Positions 33,675 to 44,501 of a stretch of 64,000 bases of DNA are shown here, piece after piece. Under the pieces are notes generated by a model. It saw only the letters and a list, made by a program, of their open reading frames with translations, was not told where the DNA came from and ran no database searches. Location: assembly GCF_038502225.1 (NCBI RefSeq), contig NC_091372.1, positions 2,753,617 through 2,817,616 on the forward strand, written 5' to 3'. A program made the position numbers and the translations under genes. Every line of letters begins with the position of its first letter. Positions within the stretch are counted from its first letter, which is position 1. This DNA is from Cherax quadricarinatus. Taxonomy: Eukaryota; Arthropoda; Malacostraca; Decapoda; Parastacidae.

Positions 33675-35071
33675 AAGTCAGTCAGTCAGTAAGTAAGTTT
33701 ATTCAGGTATACACAAATACAATTACATAGATGATCATACTTAGCAGCATATGTGTAGAGAACCTGGGATAACCCAAAAAGTCAGACAAAGTGACTTATT
33801 TCCTTTGGTGTCCTTTTAATACCTTATTATTATACTATAAGGGAGATTATATCTTATTATTATACTGTAAAGGAGATATTCTAGGCATACGGTAAAGTGA
33901 GTTATTTATATTTACATATGTTAGCTAAAAACTAAAAAATCATTTTCCTCCCTTTCCTACATTCATTAGGTTCCTTTTGGCACTCTTCTTGAACTGACTC
34001 ATGCTATGACTGGCTTTGACATGTACAGGCAGTTTGTTCCATTCCTTTATTACTGTACAATAAAAGGTGTTTGAATCCTGGCCACTGACTGTGGGTACTA
34101 CAAAGTTGTGTTCTCTCCCCCTAGTACTATGATTGCTTTGGCAAAATTGGCAGCAAGATATTCTGAACACTGTGAGCAATTTTATAAACTTGATTTAACT
34201 TAAGTTGTTTTACTCTGTCTTCAACATTCAGCATATCCAATTGTTGTAATTCATCCTGGCCTACATGTTCTCTTGGACCCAGATCCAGGATGAATCTTAC
34301 CATTTTGTTCTGGGTGATTTGTAGTTTATCTTTCAATTTTTTTATCAAAGAAGAGTACCATGAAGAGCAAGCGTAGTCCACACGACACTGTATAAGTACT
34401 AGACATAGGGTCCTGTGAGCCTCAGTAGGTAGACACTGTGCTTGTCTGTAGAGGAACTTCAGTCTGGCATTCACTTTCTTTACTACACTGTTCCCTATCA
34501 GTTCTCCTGACATGCATTGGTCAAAGGGGATTCCCAGATATATAATTGAGGAAACTGAAGTGATGGGTTCCCCATTACACCAGACATTAAAATTATTTAC
34601 CCTTCTCAGTTTATGTTTCGTGCCAGAGAGTATGGCTTCCGTTTTCCCAAGGTGTAACGATAGTTCGTTGTCTACTAACCATTTGCTGCAGGACTCCAGT
34701 TCCACTGTTATTACATTAGCTGTATCTTGTGGGTCTTTACCTGACGCTTACAGAGCACTGTCATCTGCATACAGTAGGAGTTTGCATTTGACACTGATGG
34801 GCATGTTAACATAAAATAGAAATAATAAGGGAACCAGAATAGTACCTTGGGGAACTCCACATACTATCGGCATGGGTTCTGAATCTGTTTTGTTGATTTT
34901 GACTTGAACCAGTCTATGGAACCTATGCCGATAGCTTGACGTTTCTTACAAAATACATTGTGGTTGACAGCATCGAAGGCCTTTTGTAAGTCTAAGGTTA
35001 CTATTCGTATGAGGTTCCCCATCGACATTTGAGTTCTCCTGTAATCAGTCAGATAAATAAGGGATGTGTCA
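33675..35071 (-). pseudogene. CR1/L2-like LINE, RT to 3' end, decayed
   Basis: Read on the minus strand: TLDLQKAFDAVNH (motif A), a frame-broken GTILVPLLFLFYVNMPI (motif B region), then YADD, then an open stretch (34127-34705) coding for LESCSKWLVDNELSLHLGK, INKLKDKLQ-type thumb residues and LQITQNKMVRFILDLGPRE. The final coding part (33940-34179) is in another frame. The 3' UTR contains CTGACTTTTTGGGTTATCCC and ends in TTACTTACTGACTGAC. Stops and frameshifts make it inactive. Confidence 0.75.
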
Positions 35072-35337
35072 GTCTCTGACCAGTATGCATACCTAAATAA
35101 TGTATATTAGAGCTGATTTCCTCTCTTCTGTTTATAACAATATACAGTTGACTACTGTATAAACATTTAAAAATATACTTAAAATGTTATAAATGGTGCA
35201 AAGGTGACATTAAAACAATATCAAAGATGGTCGACACAAACCCACTACCATTATAGTATGCTCCTTGTTTAGTAACAAATTCGTTTACTGACATGGTTTT
35301 AGGAACGGAACTCCGTCGTTAAGTGAGGAGAGGCTGT
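35072..35337 (-). mobile_element. Mariner-type MITE, truncated copy
   Basis: Reverse complement of the intact copy at 39608-39949: AACAATATCAAAGATGG, CACAAACCCACTACCAT, GTAACAAATTCGTTTACTG and the end AAGTGAGGAGAGGCTGT. The opposite end is missing at the LINE junction. Confidence 0.75.
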
Positions 35338-35338
35338 T

Positions 35339-35342
<4 letters not shown>

Positions 35343-35385
<43 letters not shown>

Positions 35386-35826
35386 ACGCCTGTCTGTCTG
35401 TCTGTTTCTCTGTCTGTCTGTTTCTCTCTCTCTCTGTTTCTCTCTCTCTGTTTCTCTCTCTCTCTGTTTCTCTCTCTCTGTTTCTCTCTCTCTCTGTTTC
35501 TCTCTCTCTCTGTTTCTCTCTGTTTCTCTCTCTGTTTCTCTCTCTGTTTCTCTCTCTGTTTCTCTCTCTCTTTGTTTCTCTCTCTCTTTGTTTCTCTCTC
35601 TCTTTGTTTCTCTCTCTCTTTGTTTCTCTCTCTCTTTGTTTCTCTCTCTCTTTGTTTCTCTCTCTCTTTGTTTCTCTCTCTCTTTGTTTCTCTCTCTCTT
35701 TGTTTCTCTCTCTCTTTGTTTCTCTCTCTCTTTGTTTCTCTCTCTCTTTGTTTCTCTCTCTCTTTGTTTCTCTCTCTGTTTCTCTCTCTCTCTGTTTCTC
35801 TCTCTCTCTGTCTCTGTCTCTCTGTC

Positions 35827-35892
<66 letters not shown>

Positions 35893-35944
35893 TCTCTCTC
35901 TCTCTCTATCTCTCTTTCTCTGTCTCTCTCTCTATCTCTCTCTC

Positions 35945-35977
<33 letters not shown>

Positions 35978-36157
35978 CTCTGTCTCTCTCTCTCTCTCTG
36001 TCTCTCTCTCTCTGTCTCTCTCTCTGTCTCTCTGTCTCTCTCTCTGTCTCTCTCTGTCTCTCTCTGTCTCTCTCTGTCTCTCTCTCTCTGTCTCTCTCTC
36101 TGTCTCTCTCTCTCTGTCTCTCTCTCTCTGTCTCTCTCTCTCTGTCTTCTCTCTCTT

Positions 36158-36225
<68 letters not shown>

Positions 36226-36228
36226 CTC
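35343..36228. repeat. (TG)n then (TC)n / TCTCTGTT compound microsatellite
   Basis: (TG)n at 35343-35381, then CT-rich repeats; at about 35570-35780 a regular 16-bp unit TCTCTCTCTTTGTTTC repeats about 13 times. ORFs on both strands (Leu/Ser-rich or Arg/Glu-rich) are translated repeat only. Confidence 0.95.
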
Positions 36229-36855
36229 TTTTTTTACACAGGGTTTGACAGGTTAGGATCCTTGTTTTATTGACAAGCTATTTACAGGTTAAGGATTCCT
36301 AACTTTATTGGCAAGCTAAGAGCTTTACCTACATCAGCTCATTTGAAAGCATTTTATTGTTATGAGACATACAAGTAGGGAACAGGATGAAGTTGGAGCC
36401 ATCTGTGGGCCAGCATTTTCATTTGATCAACTGACTTTATCTCGTTGACATCATTATGCTGTACGAATGTGTTCCATATTTGAGTCATCCTGGGTATATA
36501 TGATCTCAGATGGAGTGATATTCTGGAGAAGGGTACAGCCAGAGTGAAGTTGCTGCTTTCTGCCCGTCTTGTGGCATAAAAGCTTGTTTCACGCTGTTCT
36601 CGAAGTGGATCCCAGTGTGGTACTTTGGCAATATTGGCCTTGTACATAACAGTAAAGCCACCCTCCTATGTTGAAGGCTCTGCTGAAATGACAGATCTAT
36701 CCAGGATGGGTCCAGGCGAGAGATGAGACGTCTTGCTCTGTTCTCTACTCTGTCAAGCAGTCGCAGATGAGAGGGGGGGCAGGCAAACCAAGAAAGTGGA
36801 GCATACTAAAGGTGCGAGCGTACTTGTGCCTCGTACAGAATCTTGCAACCCCTAC
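36229..36855 (-). pseudogene. LINE 3' end embedded in (TC)n, copy 1
   Basis: On the minus strand the coding remnant reads LRLLDRVENRARRLISRLDP, SLQHRRVALL and then FYATRRAESSNFTLAVPFSR to a stop near 36362, a Jockey/I-like RT C-terminus. The 3' UTR ends GTGTAAAAAAA against (AG)n. A frameshift or two separates the first two pieces. Both sides are (TC)n. Confidence 0.65.
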
Positions 36856-36883
36856 TGTCTCTGTCTCTCTCTGTCTCTCTCTC

Positions 36884-36955
<72 letters not shown>

Positions 36956-36961
36956 TCTCTG

Positions 36962-37035
<74 letters not shown>

Positions 37036-37181
37036 CTCTCTGTCTCTGTCTCTGTTCTGTCTCTCTCTCGTCTCTTCTCTGTCTCTCTGTCTCTCTCTGT
37101 CTCTCTCTGTCTCTCTCTCTGTCTCTCTGTCTCTCTCTGTCTCTCTCTGTCTCTCTCTCTCTCTCTGTCTCTCTCTGTCTC

Positions 37182-37273
<92 letters not shown>

Positions 37274-37276
37274 CCT
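36856..37276. repeat. (TC)n microsatellite with TCTG interruptions
   Basis: Simple CT-rich array between two copies of the same LINE 3' end. Confidence 0.95.
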
Positions 37277-37655
37277 CTTTTTTTTTTTACACAGGGTTTG
37301 ACAGGTTAAGGATCCCTAGCTTTATTGACAGCTATTTACAGGTTAAGGATTCCTAACTTTATTGGCAAGCTAAGAGCTGTTACCTACATCAGCTCATTTG
37401 AAAGCATTTTTATTGTTATGAGACATACAAGTAGGGAACAGGATGAAGTTGGAGCCATCTGTGGGCCAGCATTTTCATTTGATCAACTGACTTTATCTCG
37501 TTGACATCATTATACTGTACGAATGTGTTCCATACTCGAGTCATCCTGGGTATGTATGATCTCAGATGGAGTGATGTTCTGGAGAAGGGTACAGCCAGAG
37601 TGAAGTTGCTGCTTTCTGCCCGTCTTGTGGCATAAAAGCTTGTTTCACACTGTCC
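37277..37655 (-). pseudogene. LINE 3' end embedded in (TC)n, copy 2
   Basis: About 95% like copy 1 but truncated earlier: it starts (element 5' end) at GACAG in the ETSFYATRRAESSNF region. (TC)n lies on both sides (37655-37678 and 36856-37276), as with copy 1. Confidence 0.7.
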
Positions 37656-37678
37656 TGTCTCTCTCTCTCTCTCTCTCC

Positions 37679-38110
37679 CCACAAATAGATAGAACTTGTG
37701 ATTTTAGTTTAAATAGCGATGCTCTTCTTGCTGAATAAGACAAGTGGAAATTTGTGTGTGCAGTAATTTTGCAAAAATCATTCTGAACCTAACGAAAAAA
37801 AATGTATTTCTTTGTCTTAGGTTATTATTAAATTATTTTAACTTATCTACATTATATTTAGTTGGATTAGGCTGAATTAAATTGTTCTTATTATAATAAG
37901 GTTAGGTAAGTTTTCTAAGGTTCTTTTGGTACAAAATTATTAATTTTAACATTGACATAAATGAAAAAGTATATCTTTAAATGTATAAGAGAAAATTTTA
38001 GAAAGATCTTAATTTTAAATGAGTTCTTGCTAATTGGCCAATTTTACCTATATAGTATTTATTGTGCAGTGTTAATATGGCAATGATTGGTGAAGGAACA
38101 CCAGTGTAGA
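37679..38110. other. AT-rich unique DNA
   Basis: No gene recognised; low GC and no long open frame. Confidence 0.5.
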
Positions 38111-38262
38111 AGAGCTGTTTATTTGTGCAGTGTTTCAACCAATGGTGGAATTTATTTGTGTAATGTTTTACCCAACACTGGGCTTTATTTGTACAATGTT
38201 TTGCTCAACACTGGGATTTATTTGTACAACATTTCACCCAAAACTGGGCTTTTGTGGTTAAA
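38111..38262 (-). repeat. Four tandem PLE-type core units of about 33 bp
   Basis: Read on the minus strand each unit has a GCCCAGTGTTGGGT-type stem-loop followed by GAAACATTGTAC or a close variant and AAATAA. Unit starts on plus are near 38121, 38154, 38188 and 38220. The order matches single PLE ends elsewhere (24063-24088, 39557-39581). Confidence 0.6.
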
Positions 38263-38317
38263 GACATTAACAAACAAATGGAAACATTAGCGCCTTGAGA
38301 TCCTGGTAACTTCATGA

Positions 38318-39160
38318 TGGGCTTTTTTGAGTACAGGAGGGCCCTGCTTAAACAACAGGTTAGGTTGTGGGCTATTGCTGTACAGGAGGGCCCTGCTTAA
38401 ACAACAGGTTAGGTTGTGGGCTACTGCTGTACAGGAGGGCCCTGCTTAAACAGCAGGTTAAGTTGTGGGCTACTGCTGTACAGGAGGGCCCTGCTTAAAC
38501 AGCAGGTTAGGTTGTGGGCTACTGCTGTACAGGAGGGCCCTGCATAAACAGCAGGTTAGGTTGTGGGCTACTGCTGTACAGGAGGGCCCTGCTTAAACAG
38601 CAGGTTAGGTTGTGGGCTACTGCTGTACAGGAGGACCCTGCTTAAACAGTAGGTTAGGTTGTGGGCTACTGCTGTACAGGAGGGCCCTGCTTAAACAGCA
38701 GGTTAGGTTGTGGGCTACTGCTATACAGGAGGACCCTGCTTAAACAGCAGGTTAGGTTGTGGGCTACTGCTGTACAGGAGGACCCTGCTTAAACAGCAGG
38801 TTAGGTTGTGGGCTATTGCTGTACAGGAGGACCCTGCTTAAACAGCAGGTTAGGTTGTGGGCTACTGCTGTACAGGAGGACCCTGCTTAAACAGCAGGTT
38901 AGGTTGTGGGCTACTGCTGTACAGGAGGGCCCTGCATAAACAGCAGGTTAGGTTGTGGGCTACTGCTGTACAGGAGGGCCCTGCTTAAACAGCAGGTTAG
39001 GTTGTGGGATACTGCTGTACAGGAGGACCCTGCTTAAACAGCAAGTTAGGTTGTGGGCTACTGCTGTACAGGAGGACCCTGCTTAAACAGCAGGTTAGGT
39101 TGTGGGCTACTGCTGTACAGGAGGGCCCTGCTTATACAGCAGGCTAGGTTCTTGGCTACT
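38318..39160. repeat. 49-bp minisatellite (array 2), homogeneous
   Basis: About 17 units of GGGCCCTGCTTAAACAGCAG plus GTTAGGTTGTGGGCTACTGC plus TGTACAGGA; the 49-bp period is set by starts at 38341 and 38390. It is the reverse complement of the array at 29752-31182 but far more uniform. Single-base variants (GGACC for GGGCC, CAACAG for CAGCAG) recur in neighbouring units. Confidence 0.95.
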
Positions 39161-39607
39161 ACTGTAAAGTGTAACATAGCCTTTTTCACTTTCAAATGCA
39201 TATAAAAGCCTGATAACATGTTAACACCATCATATATTAAGTGAACAATAGAGTTAGGCCTTAAAATTGCATATAAAGAATAAAGATTTTATTTCTTTGC
39301 AAAGGTGACAATGTGTAATTACAGTTTTGGTTTGCTAAGTACAAAGAAAGCCACTATCATGCCAGGGCATTTCATACACACATTACATGCCTTAAAATAT
39401 TGTCATCCTTAGCTTATAGTGAGTGCTGAATATATTTATTGTAGGAAGTCTGAATAAAGGAAGAACGTGTATAATTGAAAACTTCTGCATTAGTGAAACA
39501 CTGTATAGCGAAGCAGTGTTCAGCAAGGCCCACCCATACTGTACTTTTTCCTACCAGCCCGGTGTTGAGTGAAATGTTGTACAAATTAAGAATGGTCACA
39601 TTTTCCC
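39161..39607. other. Non-coding DNA with a LINE tail and a PLE-type core
   Basis: 39285-39385 resembles a minus-strand LINE 3' end shared with 41105-41235 (TTTTATTTCTTTG, ACAAAGAAAGCCACTA, GCATTTC). At 39557-39581 a plus-strand GCCCGGTGTTGAGT then GAAATGTTGTA matches the units at 38111-38262. Confidence 0.5.
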
Positions 39608-39949
39608 ACAGCCTCTCCTCACTTAGCGACAGAGTTTCGTTCCCAAGACCACATCAGTAAACAAATTCATCGCTAAGTGAGGAGCATACTATAATGGTAG
39701 TGGGTTTGTGTCAGCCATCTTTGATATTGTTTTAATGTCACATTTGCACTATTTATAGCATTTCTGTTATATTTTTAAATGTTCATACAGTAGTGTACTG
39801 TGTATAGTAGTGTACTGTATATTGTAATAAACAAAATAAAGGAAATCAGCTCTCACATACATTATTTAGGTACGCAAACTAGTCAGAGAGCCCATTGTAA
39901 GTCTGAGTCATCGGTAAACAAGTACGTCGCTAAGTGAGGAGAGGCTGTA
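39608..39949. mobile_element. Mariner-type MITE, about 340 bp, intact ends
   Basis: Inverted ends ACAGCCTCTCCTCACTTAGC and GCTAAGTGAGGAGAGGCTGT with TA at the right side. CGCTAAGTGAGGAG also recurs internally at 39672. Related pieces: 35072-35337, 56350-56440 and 57690-57973. No coding capacity. Confidence 0.8.
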
Positions 39950-41104
39950 TACCAGAGTGAGGAGTATATTCAAATGTTGGTGTAAATCTACTAGTTTTCA
40001 GAGTTACAATTTAACACTACACAGATAACTTGCACATAGTAGAAAGAAGCTTATGACAATGTTTTGGTCTGACTTGGACCATTAAGATAAAGATTTTTTT
40101 CAGCATGATATAGTGTTTGTACAGAGATGGATGACATTTGGTTGTCCATGCAGAAAGTCCAGAGTTATGCAGAGCATTTCGGTCAAAACTTAAATCCAAC
40201 TTAAGACTATAATGGCAATAATTATTATTTGCTTACATATATAAATACACAAAATTATTTTAACATGATAAATTGTTTATCCATAAATGTTAGTGTGTTG
40301 TTACGACTAGTCGGTGGTACAGGTCAGACCGAAACATCATCAGGAGCTTCTCTTTGCGAGTTATTTATGTATTGTGCCTTTTTGTTCTTTACACTTTAAT
40401 CTAGTTCACTTTCAAGTAATTTGCTATCACAACCTTCCAGAATCTGCTCGACCTGCCAAGACCTCGAAAGTTGCGAAGGGTATCTGTAAGCAAGGTACTC
40501 TATTATAAGACACAGCCTAGCAACCTCAGTTTGCGTTTTATATTACAAATTCATTATGCAAATGAGTTACAGTCATTATTATTAGTGATCCTTAATAAGG
40601 GAGCGAGTAGTTGTGGCAATATTTTTTTACGATAATTTTTTGGGTAACAGAATTCTTTTTATCAAGTAAATTATAAAGCTCAGATTAAATTGGAACTTTA
40701 TACATATAATTAAAGTATCATTGAGTAAGTTATAAAGCTCAGATTCGGATTGAATTTAATACATATAAACAAAGCCTTATCAAGTAATTTTTAAAGCTCA
40801 GAATACTGTATAAATTAATCTGTACCTAAAAATTTAGTATTTTGAAGTTATGTTTTCCAGCTTACTGAACTGTATATAATTTACAAAAAACTCCACAGAA
40901 CTCTGACTTATGTTTTTTGAGGATATCAGTTGCTTAAACTAGAGACTACTATGTAATGCTCTGTACTGTATATGCCTTTCTTTGTTCAGTAATGTTCTAT
41001 ACAGTGTTGATTAATGTAATGTGTAGAGTATTTTACTTATTTATTAAAGACAGTACTATGATATTAAGATATTACTGCACACGGGTACAGAGTATTCAGT
41101 ATAT
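39950..41104. other. AT-rich DNA with two PLE-type ends
   Basis: At 40055-40080 (minus) and 40316-40342 (plus) there are GGTC-type stem-loops next to AAAACATTGTC and GAAACATCATC. AATTATAAAGCTCAGATT-type blocks repeat about three times at 40670-40805. No gene seen. Confidence 0.5.
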
Positions 41105-41480
41105 CCTCTTTCAAATTCAAATTCAAAATTTTATTTCTTTGTGTAGTATACAATGTGTAGTTTACGTGTAATAAAATATCGTTAAGCACAAAGAAAGCCA
41201 CTAGCATGCATGAGCATTTTGGGCAGACTTTTTAAATTGATCATTGACTGCCACTTCTCACATGCTTTCTTACACTTTCTCAGAGTAGATGCCACATAGT
41301 CTTAGAAAACTAATTTAAATCTCTATGTTTAAAAATATACAAGAAAAAGGTAATTAAATGTACAGACAAATACAAATATAATAATTTCTTTTCTGAAGTA
41401 TACAGTAATGTAGTCTACATGTAATAAAATATTGTTAGACACAAAAGAAATCCAGTAACATGTGGTGCATTTCAGGCAGA
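41105..41480 (-). mobile_element. Two LINE 3' ends with GAATTT-type tails
   Basis: 41105-41235 begins TTCAAATTCAAATTCAAAATT and contains ACAAAGAAAGCCACTAGCAT; 41385-41480 repeats the body with more substitutions. They are minus-strand L2-like 3' ends by appearance. A third occurs at 45362-45480. Confidence 0.5.
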
Positions 41481-42043
41481 CTAATACTAATGTTTAAAGA
41501 CTATTAAAAACCAGACATGGATTATTAAGTAGAAGTTTTTAAATGTACCAAAAAGAGAGGTAGCTAAATGAACAATAGTACAACTTTAAGTATGTATTAA
41601 TACTCAGAATTGATTCAGTGATCTTCAGTTAAGTGGGATTTCTTGAGCAGTTTCAAACTGATTCGATGTCTTCAGTGTATAGATCAGTTGAAAGTAGTGG
41701 TGAAGATTTAGGAAGTTAATTAGTTTTATGTATAATGAAATATCGTGTCTGTGCTTTGGTGCTGACTACAAAAATAGTTATTTATTGTTAGGCTTCAAAA
41801 TGGTATCAGAATGTTGCCAAAAGATTATTCCATTGATCTTATTTCCCAAAATTAAAGTATGTATTCCACGAAATATGCCTCCACAATTACACATCACCCG
41901 TTATCATTGACGGTATTGAATATTTTATATCGCATATCTTGCGTTATAAAGATTGTTTGGTATTGAATATTCACCTTGCCGTTACTGAGGTTGCTGTAAA
42001 ACCAGTTTCTATCACTGTTGCATGATATACAGTACAATATATA
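41481..42043. other. Unique AT-rich DNA
   Basis: No open frame with convincing composition, no terminal repeats recognised. Confidence 0.5.
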
Positions 42044-42250
42044 TACAGTGGTACCTCAGGATATGAACTTAATTTGTTCCAGAAGGATGTTCAAGTGGCG
42101 ATACCGAACGACTTTGCTTCCATAAGGAATAACGTAAATTAGATTAATCCATTTCAGACCCCCAGAAATACACACATAAAAGCACTTACATAAATACAAT
42201 TACATAATTGTTCGAATTTTGAGCTGTTTGTATCCTGAGGTACCACTGTA
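42044..42250. mobile_element. 207-bp mariner-type MITE
   Basis: TA followed by CAGTGGTACCTCAGGATA and ended by TATCCTGAGGTACCACTG then TA: 18-bp perfect inverted ends. The interior (CATAAGGAATAACG, ATTTCAGACCCCCA, ACTTACATAAATACA) is shared with the CAGTGGACCCCC family at 46123, 57744 and 59996, so the two families differ mainly in their ends. Confidence 0.85.
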
Positions 42251-42829
42251 TAGTGTACGTCTAGTGAAAGTAAACCTTCAGTATAGTGGACTAAGAGGGA
42301 GAGCACTGAGTGGCTGGTAATGATGAGTGTGAGGGACAGAGATGAGATTGTTTTGCAGTAACTGTGACAATTACAGACAATTCTTTAACTAACGGACATC
42401 TTTGTTTCTACATCACAAGCAGATGATGTCTCATTTCCAAAGACCATTAAATCAAAGTGTGTTAAATCGAAAGTTTACTTTTCTGATGTAAGTGATTAGT
42501 GCTTACAGGTTGCTGTGTAATATTTCATACTTTTGGGTGTTAGTCTTGATCTTTTTTATAAATACTTTCATTACTACTAGATCTCTAACTTGTGCATGTG
42601 ATCAATATGCAGTCAGTGTCTTCTATGATATTTTTAATGTATTTTGTAGGTTTATATGCCATTACTGGCAGCTTCCTTGTTGCCATATTTAAATATGTTT
42701 AAAATTGGCCTTTTAATTGTATCTGTGTGAATATTTCAGTGTTAATCTTCTCATTTTGGAATACTATTTATCCTTTACTATATGGGTGTCTGCTGGAACT
42801 TTTAGAGGGAGGGATGCTGTAGTGGTTTC
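42251..42829. other. Unique DNA with possible decayed MITE
   Basis: GTAAACCTTCAG at 42267 and CGAAAGTTTAC at 42467 could be decayed inverted ends. Otherwise nothing recognised. Confidence 0.35.
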
Positions 42830-43190
42830 CAGCAGAGAGGTATGTAAGGGTTTCCAGCAGGGAGACATGGAAGGGTTTCCAGCAGGGAGAGATGTAAGGG
42901 TTTCCAGCAGGGAGAGATGTAAGGGTTTCCAGCAGGGAGAGATGTAAGTGTTTCCAACAGGAAGACATATAAGGGTTTCCAGCAGTGAAATATATAAGGG
43001 TTTCTTGCAGGGAGACTTGTAAAGGTTTCCAGCAGGGAGACATGTAAGGGTTTCAGTGAGGGATACATACAGTAGTAATGGTTTCCATGGAAAGATGCAA
43101 GAGTTTCCAAGGGAGAGTGCAGAGGTTTCCAGGGAGGGATGTAAGGATTTCCAGGTAGGGAGGATAGTAATGGTTTGCAGTGAAGCGGCA
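42830..43190. repeat. 25-bp minisatellite
   Basis: Units of TTTCCAGCAGGGAGAGATGT plus AAGGG; starts at 42901 and 42926 give 25 bp. Later units diverge. ORFs here are translated repeat. Confidence 0.9.
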
Positions 43191-43385
43191 AGGACTCTCA
43201 TAGAGAGCACAAGGGGATAAAGAAGCCAGTTGAAGACTTGTTTTCAACTGGCTTGTTTATACCCTTGAACACAGGTCTGATCCAGGTCAGGGGCAACTGC
43301 CCCCTCCCTCTTGCTCCCTCCAACATGCCAGGTAGGGGCAACTGCCCCCTTCCCCCATGTCCCCTGTCCCTAGCACATGCCCAGG

Positions 43386-43603
43386 GACATGGGTTATCCT
43401 GAGTGTCTAACATTCTCTACTCTGGGTTGTCCTGGGTGGCTAACCCTCCCTACTCTGGGTTATCCTGAGTGGCTAACTTTCCCTACCCTGGGTTATCCTG
43501 GGTGGCAAACCCTTCCTATCCTGGGTTGCGAACCCTCCCTACTCTGGGTTATCCTGGGGGGCTAACTCTTCTTACCCTGGGTTATCCTGGGTGGATAACC
43601 TGT
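43386..43603. repeat. About 33-bp minisatellite
   Basis: Units contain CTCTGGGTTATCCTGGGTGG and CTAACCCTCCCTA, about six copies with one short unit near 43520. Preceded at 43285-43350 by a GGGGCAACTGCCCCCT doublet that is itself palindromic. Confidence 0.85.
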
Positions 43604-44173
43604 GGGTTAAAAATCCCAACAATCTTAACTACCATGGTACCTTGTGGAACTTTTGGGAAGTTTCAAGGGATTTTTTCCAATGTTAACAACATAACCGTAT
43701 TTTTCCCATAAGTTCTTCAGTTTGTCTAACATGGTTTTAACTACCTTGGCATTTTCAGGAACATAACCACCGTGTTAAACGACTGTCTACTGTACATTAT
43801 TTTCCTTATTATAACAGTGAGATAGCTAATGGTTTGCAGTAATCAAATTATAGGTGTGATGTATTACCTGGTAAGTTTGTAAATTACCACTGAAAGTTTA
43901 TTCTTTGTACGTACCTTCACTTATAATAAAACTTCAATTTAACACACTGTAGAAATGCAGAGGAAATTCCACTGAGTCATTGAAAGTGGAAACAATGGGC
44001 AGAGTCAGATGGTTACAGAAGTGAATGTTATTGCAGCAAACATGATATGATAAAACACAGTCATGTCTGTCCATCACAAACATCATTATCTGACATCTGC
44101 TGCCCTCATATTAGTCCGTTAAATTGAGGGCTTCCTGTATCCCCTTGTCCTTGGCTATCTGTAATTAGAAGGT
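43604..44173. other. Unique DNA
   Basis: No gene seen. TTCAATTTAACACACTG near 43932 and CCGTTAAATTGAGGGCTTCC near 44115 look like facing ends of a decayed MITE. Confidence 0.35.
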
Positions 44174-44390
44174 CAAGTCATAGCTCCTGGCCCCACATCT
44201 TAACCTGCTGTTACTAGGCATTAGTCGTAGAGCATGGATTGCCTCAAGTCATAGCTCCTGGCCTCTCATTTTAACTTGCTGTTATTGGACAGTAGTGGTA
44301 GAACACAGACATTCTCTAGTCATAGCTCCTGGCCCCACATCTTAACTGGTTATCAGGTAACAGAGACAGAACACACAGTGTCACTAATGT
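44174..44390 (-). repeat. About 72-bp tandem repeat derived from a CR1/L2-like 3' UTR
   Basis: AAGTCATAGCTCCTGGCCCC recurs at about 44175, 44247 and 44319. Its reverse complement (GGGGCCAGGAGCTATGAC) is the 3' UTR of the LINE pieces at 14.2 and 16.7 kb. Three units. Confidence 0.65.
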
Positions 44391-44501
44391 TTAACTTTTG
44401 CATGTTTGTTGTGCATGTTTTCCACATCATCTTCGCTTACTACAAAATATTCTTGTTATTTTTGTACTGGAATGCTTTTGTAATGTATTGGTTTTTGTTA
44501 G

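Noticed and set aside
35319..36273. Long ORFs (up to 316 codons) over the CT array, and Arg/Glu-rich ORF on the other strand
   Set aside because: Translated microsatellite; overlapping frames and both strands are open for the same reason.
38318..39160. CRISPR-like array
   Set aside because: Units are contiguous with no unique spacers, and the genome is eukaryotic; it is a minisatellite. The same holds for 2392-2750 and 26058-26632.
42764..43210. Minus-strand ORFs with LLETLTSLPAGN-like repeats
   Set aside because: Translated 25-bp minisatellite.
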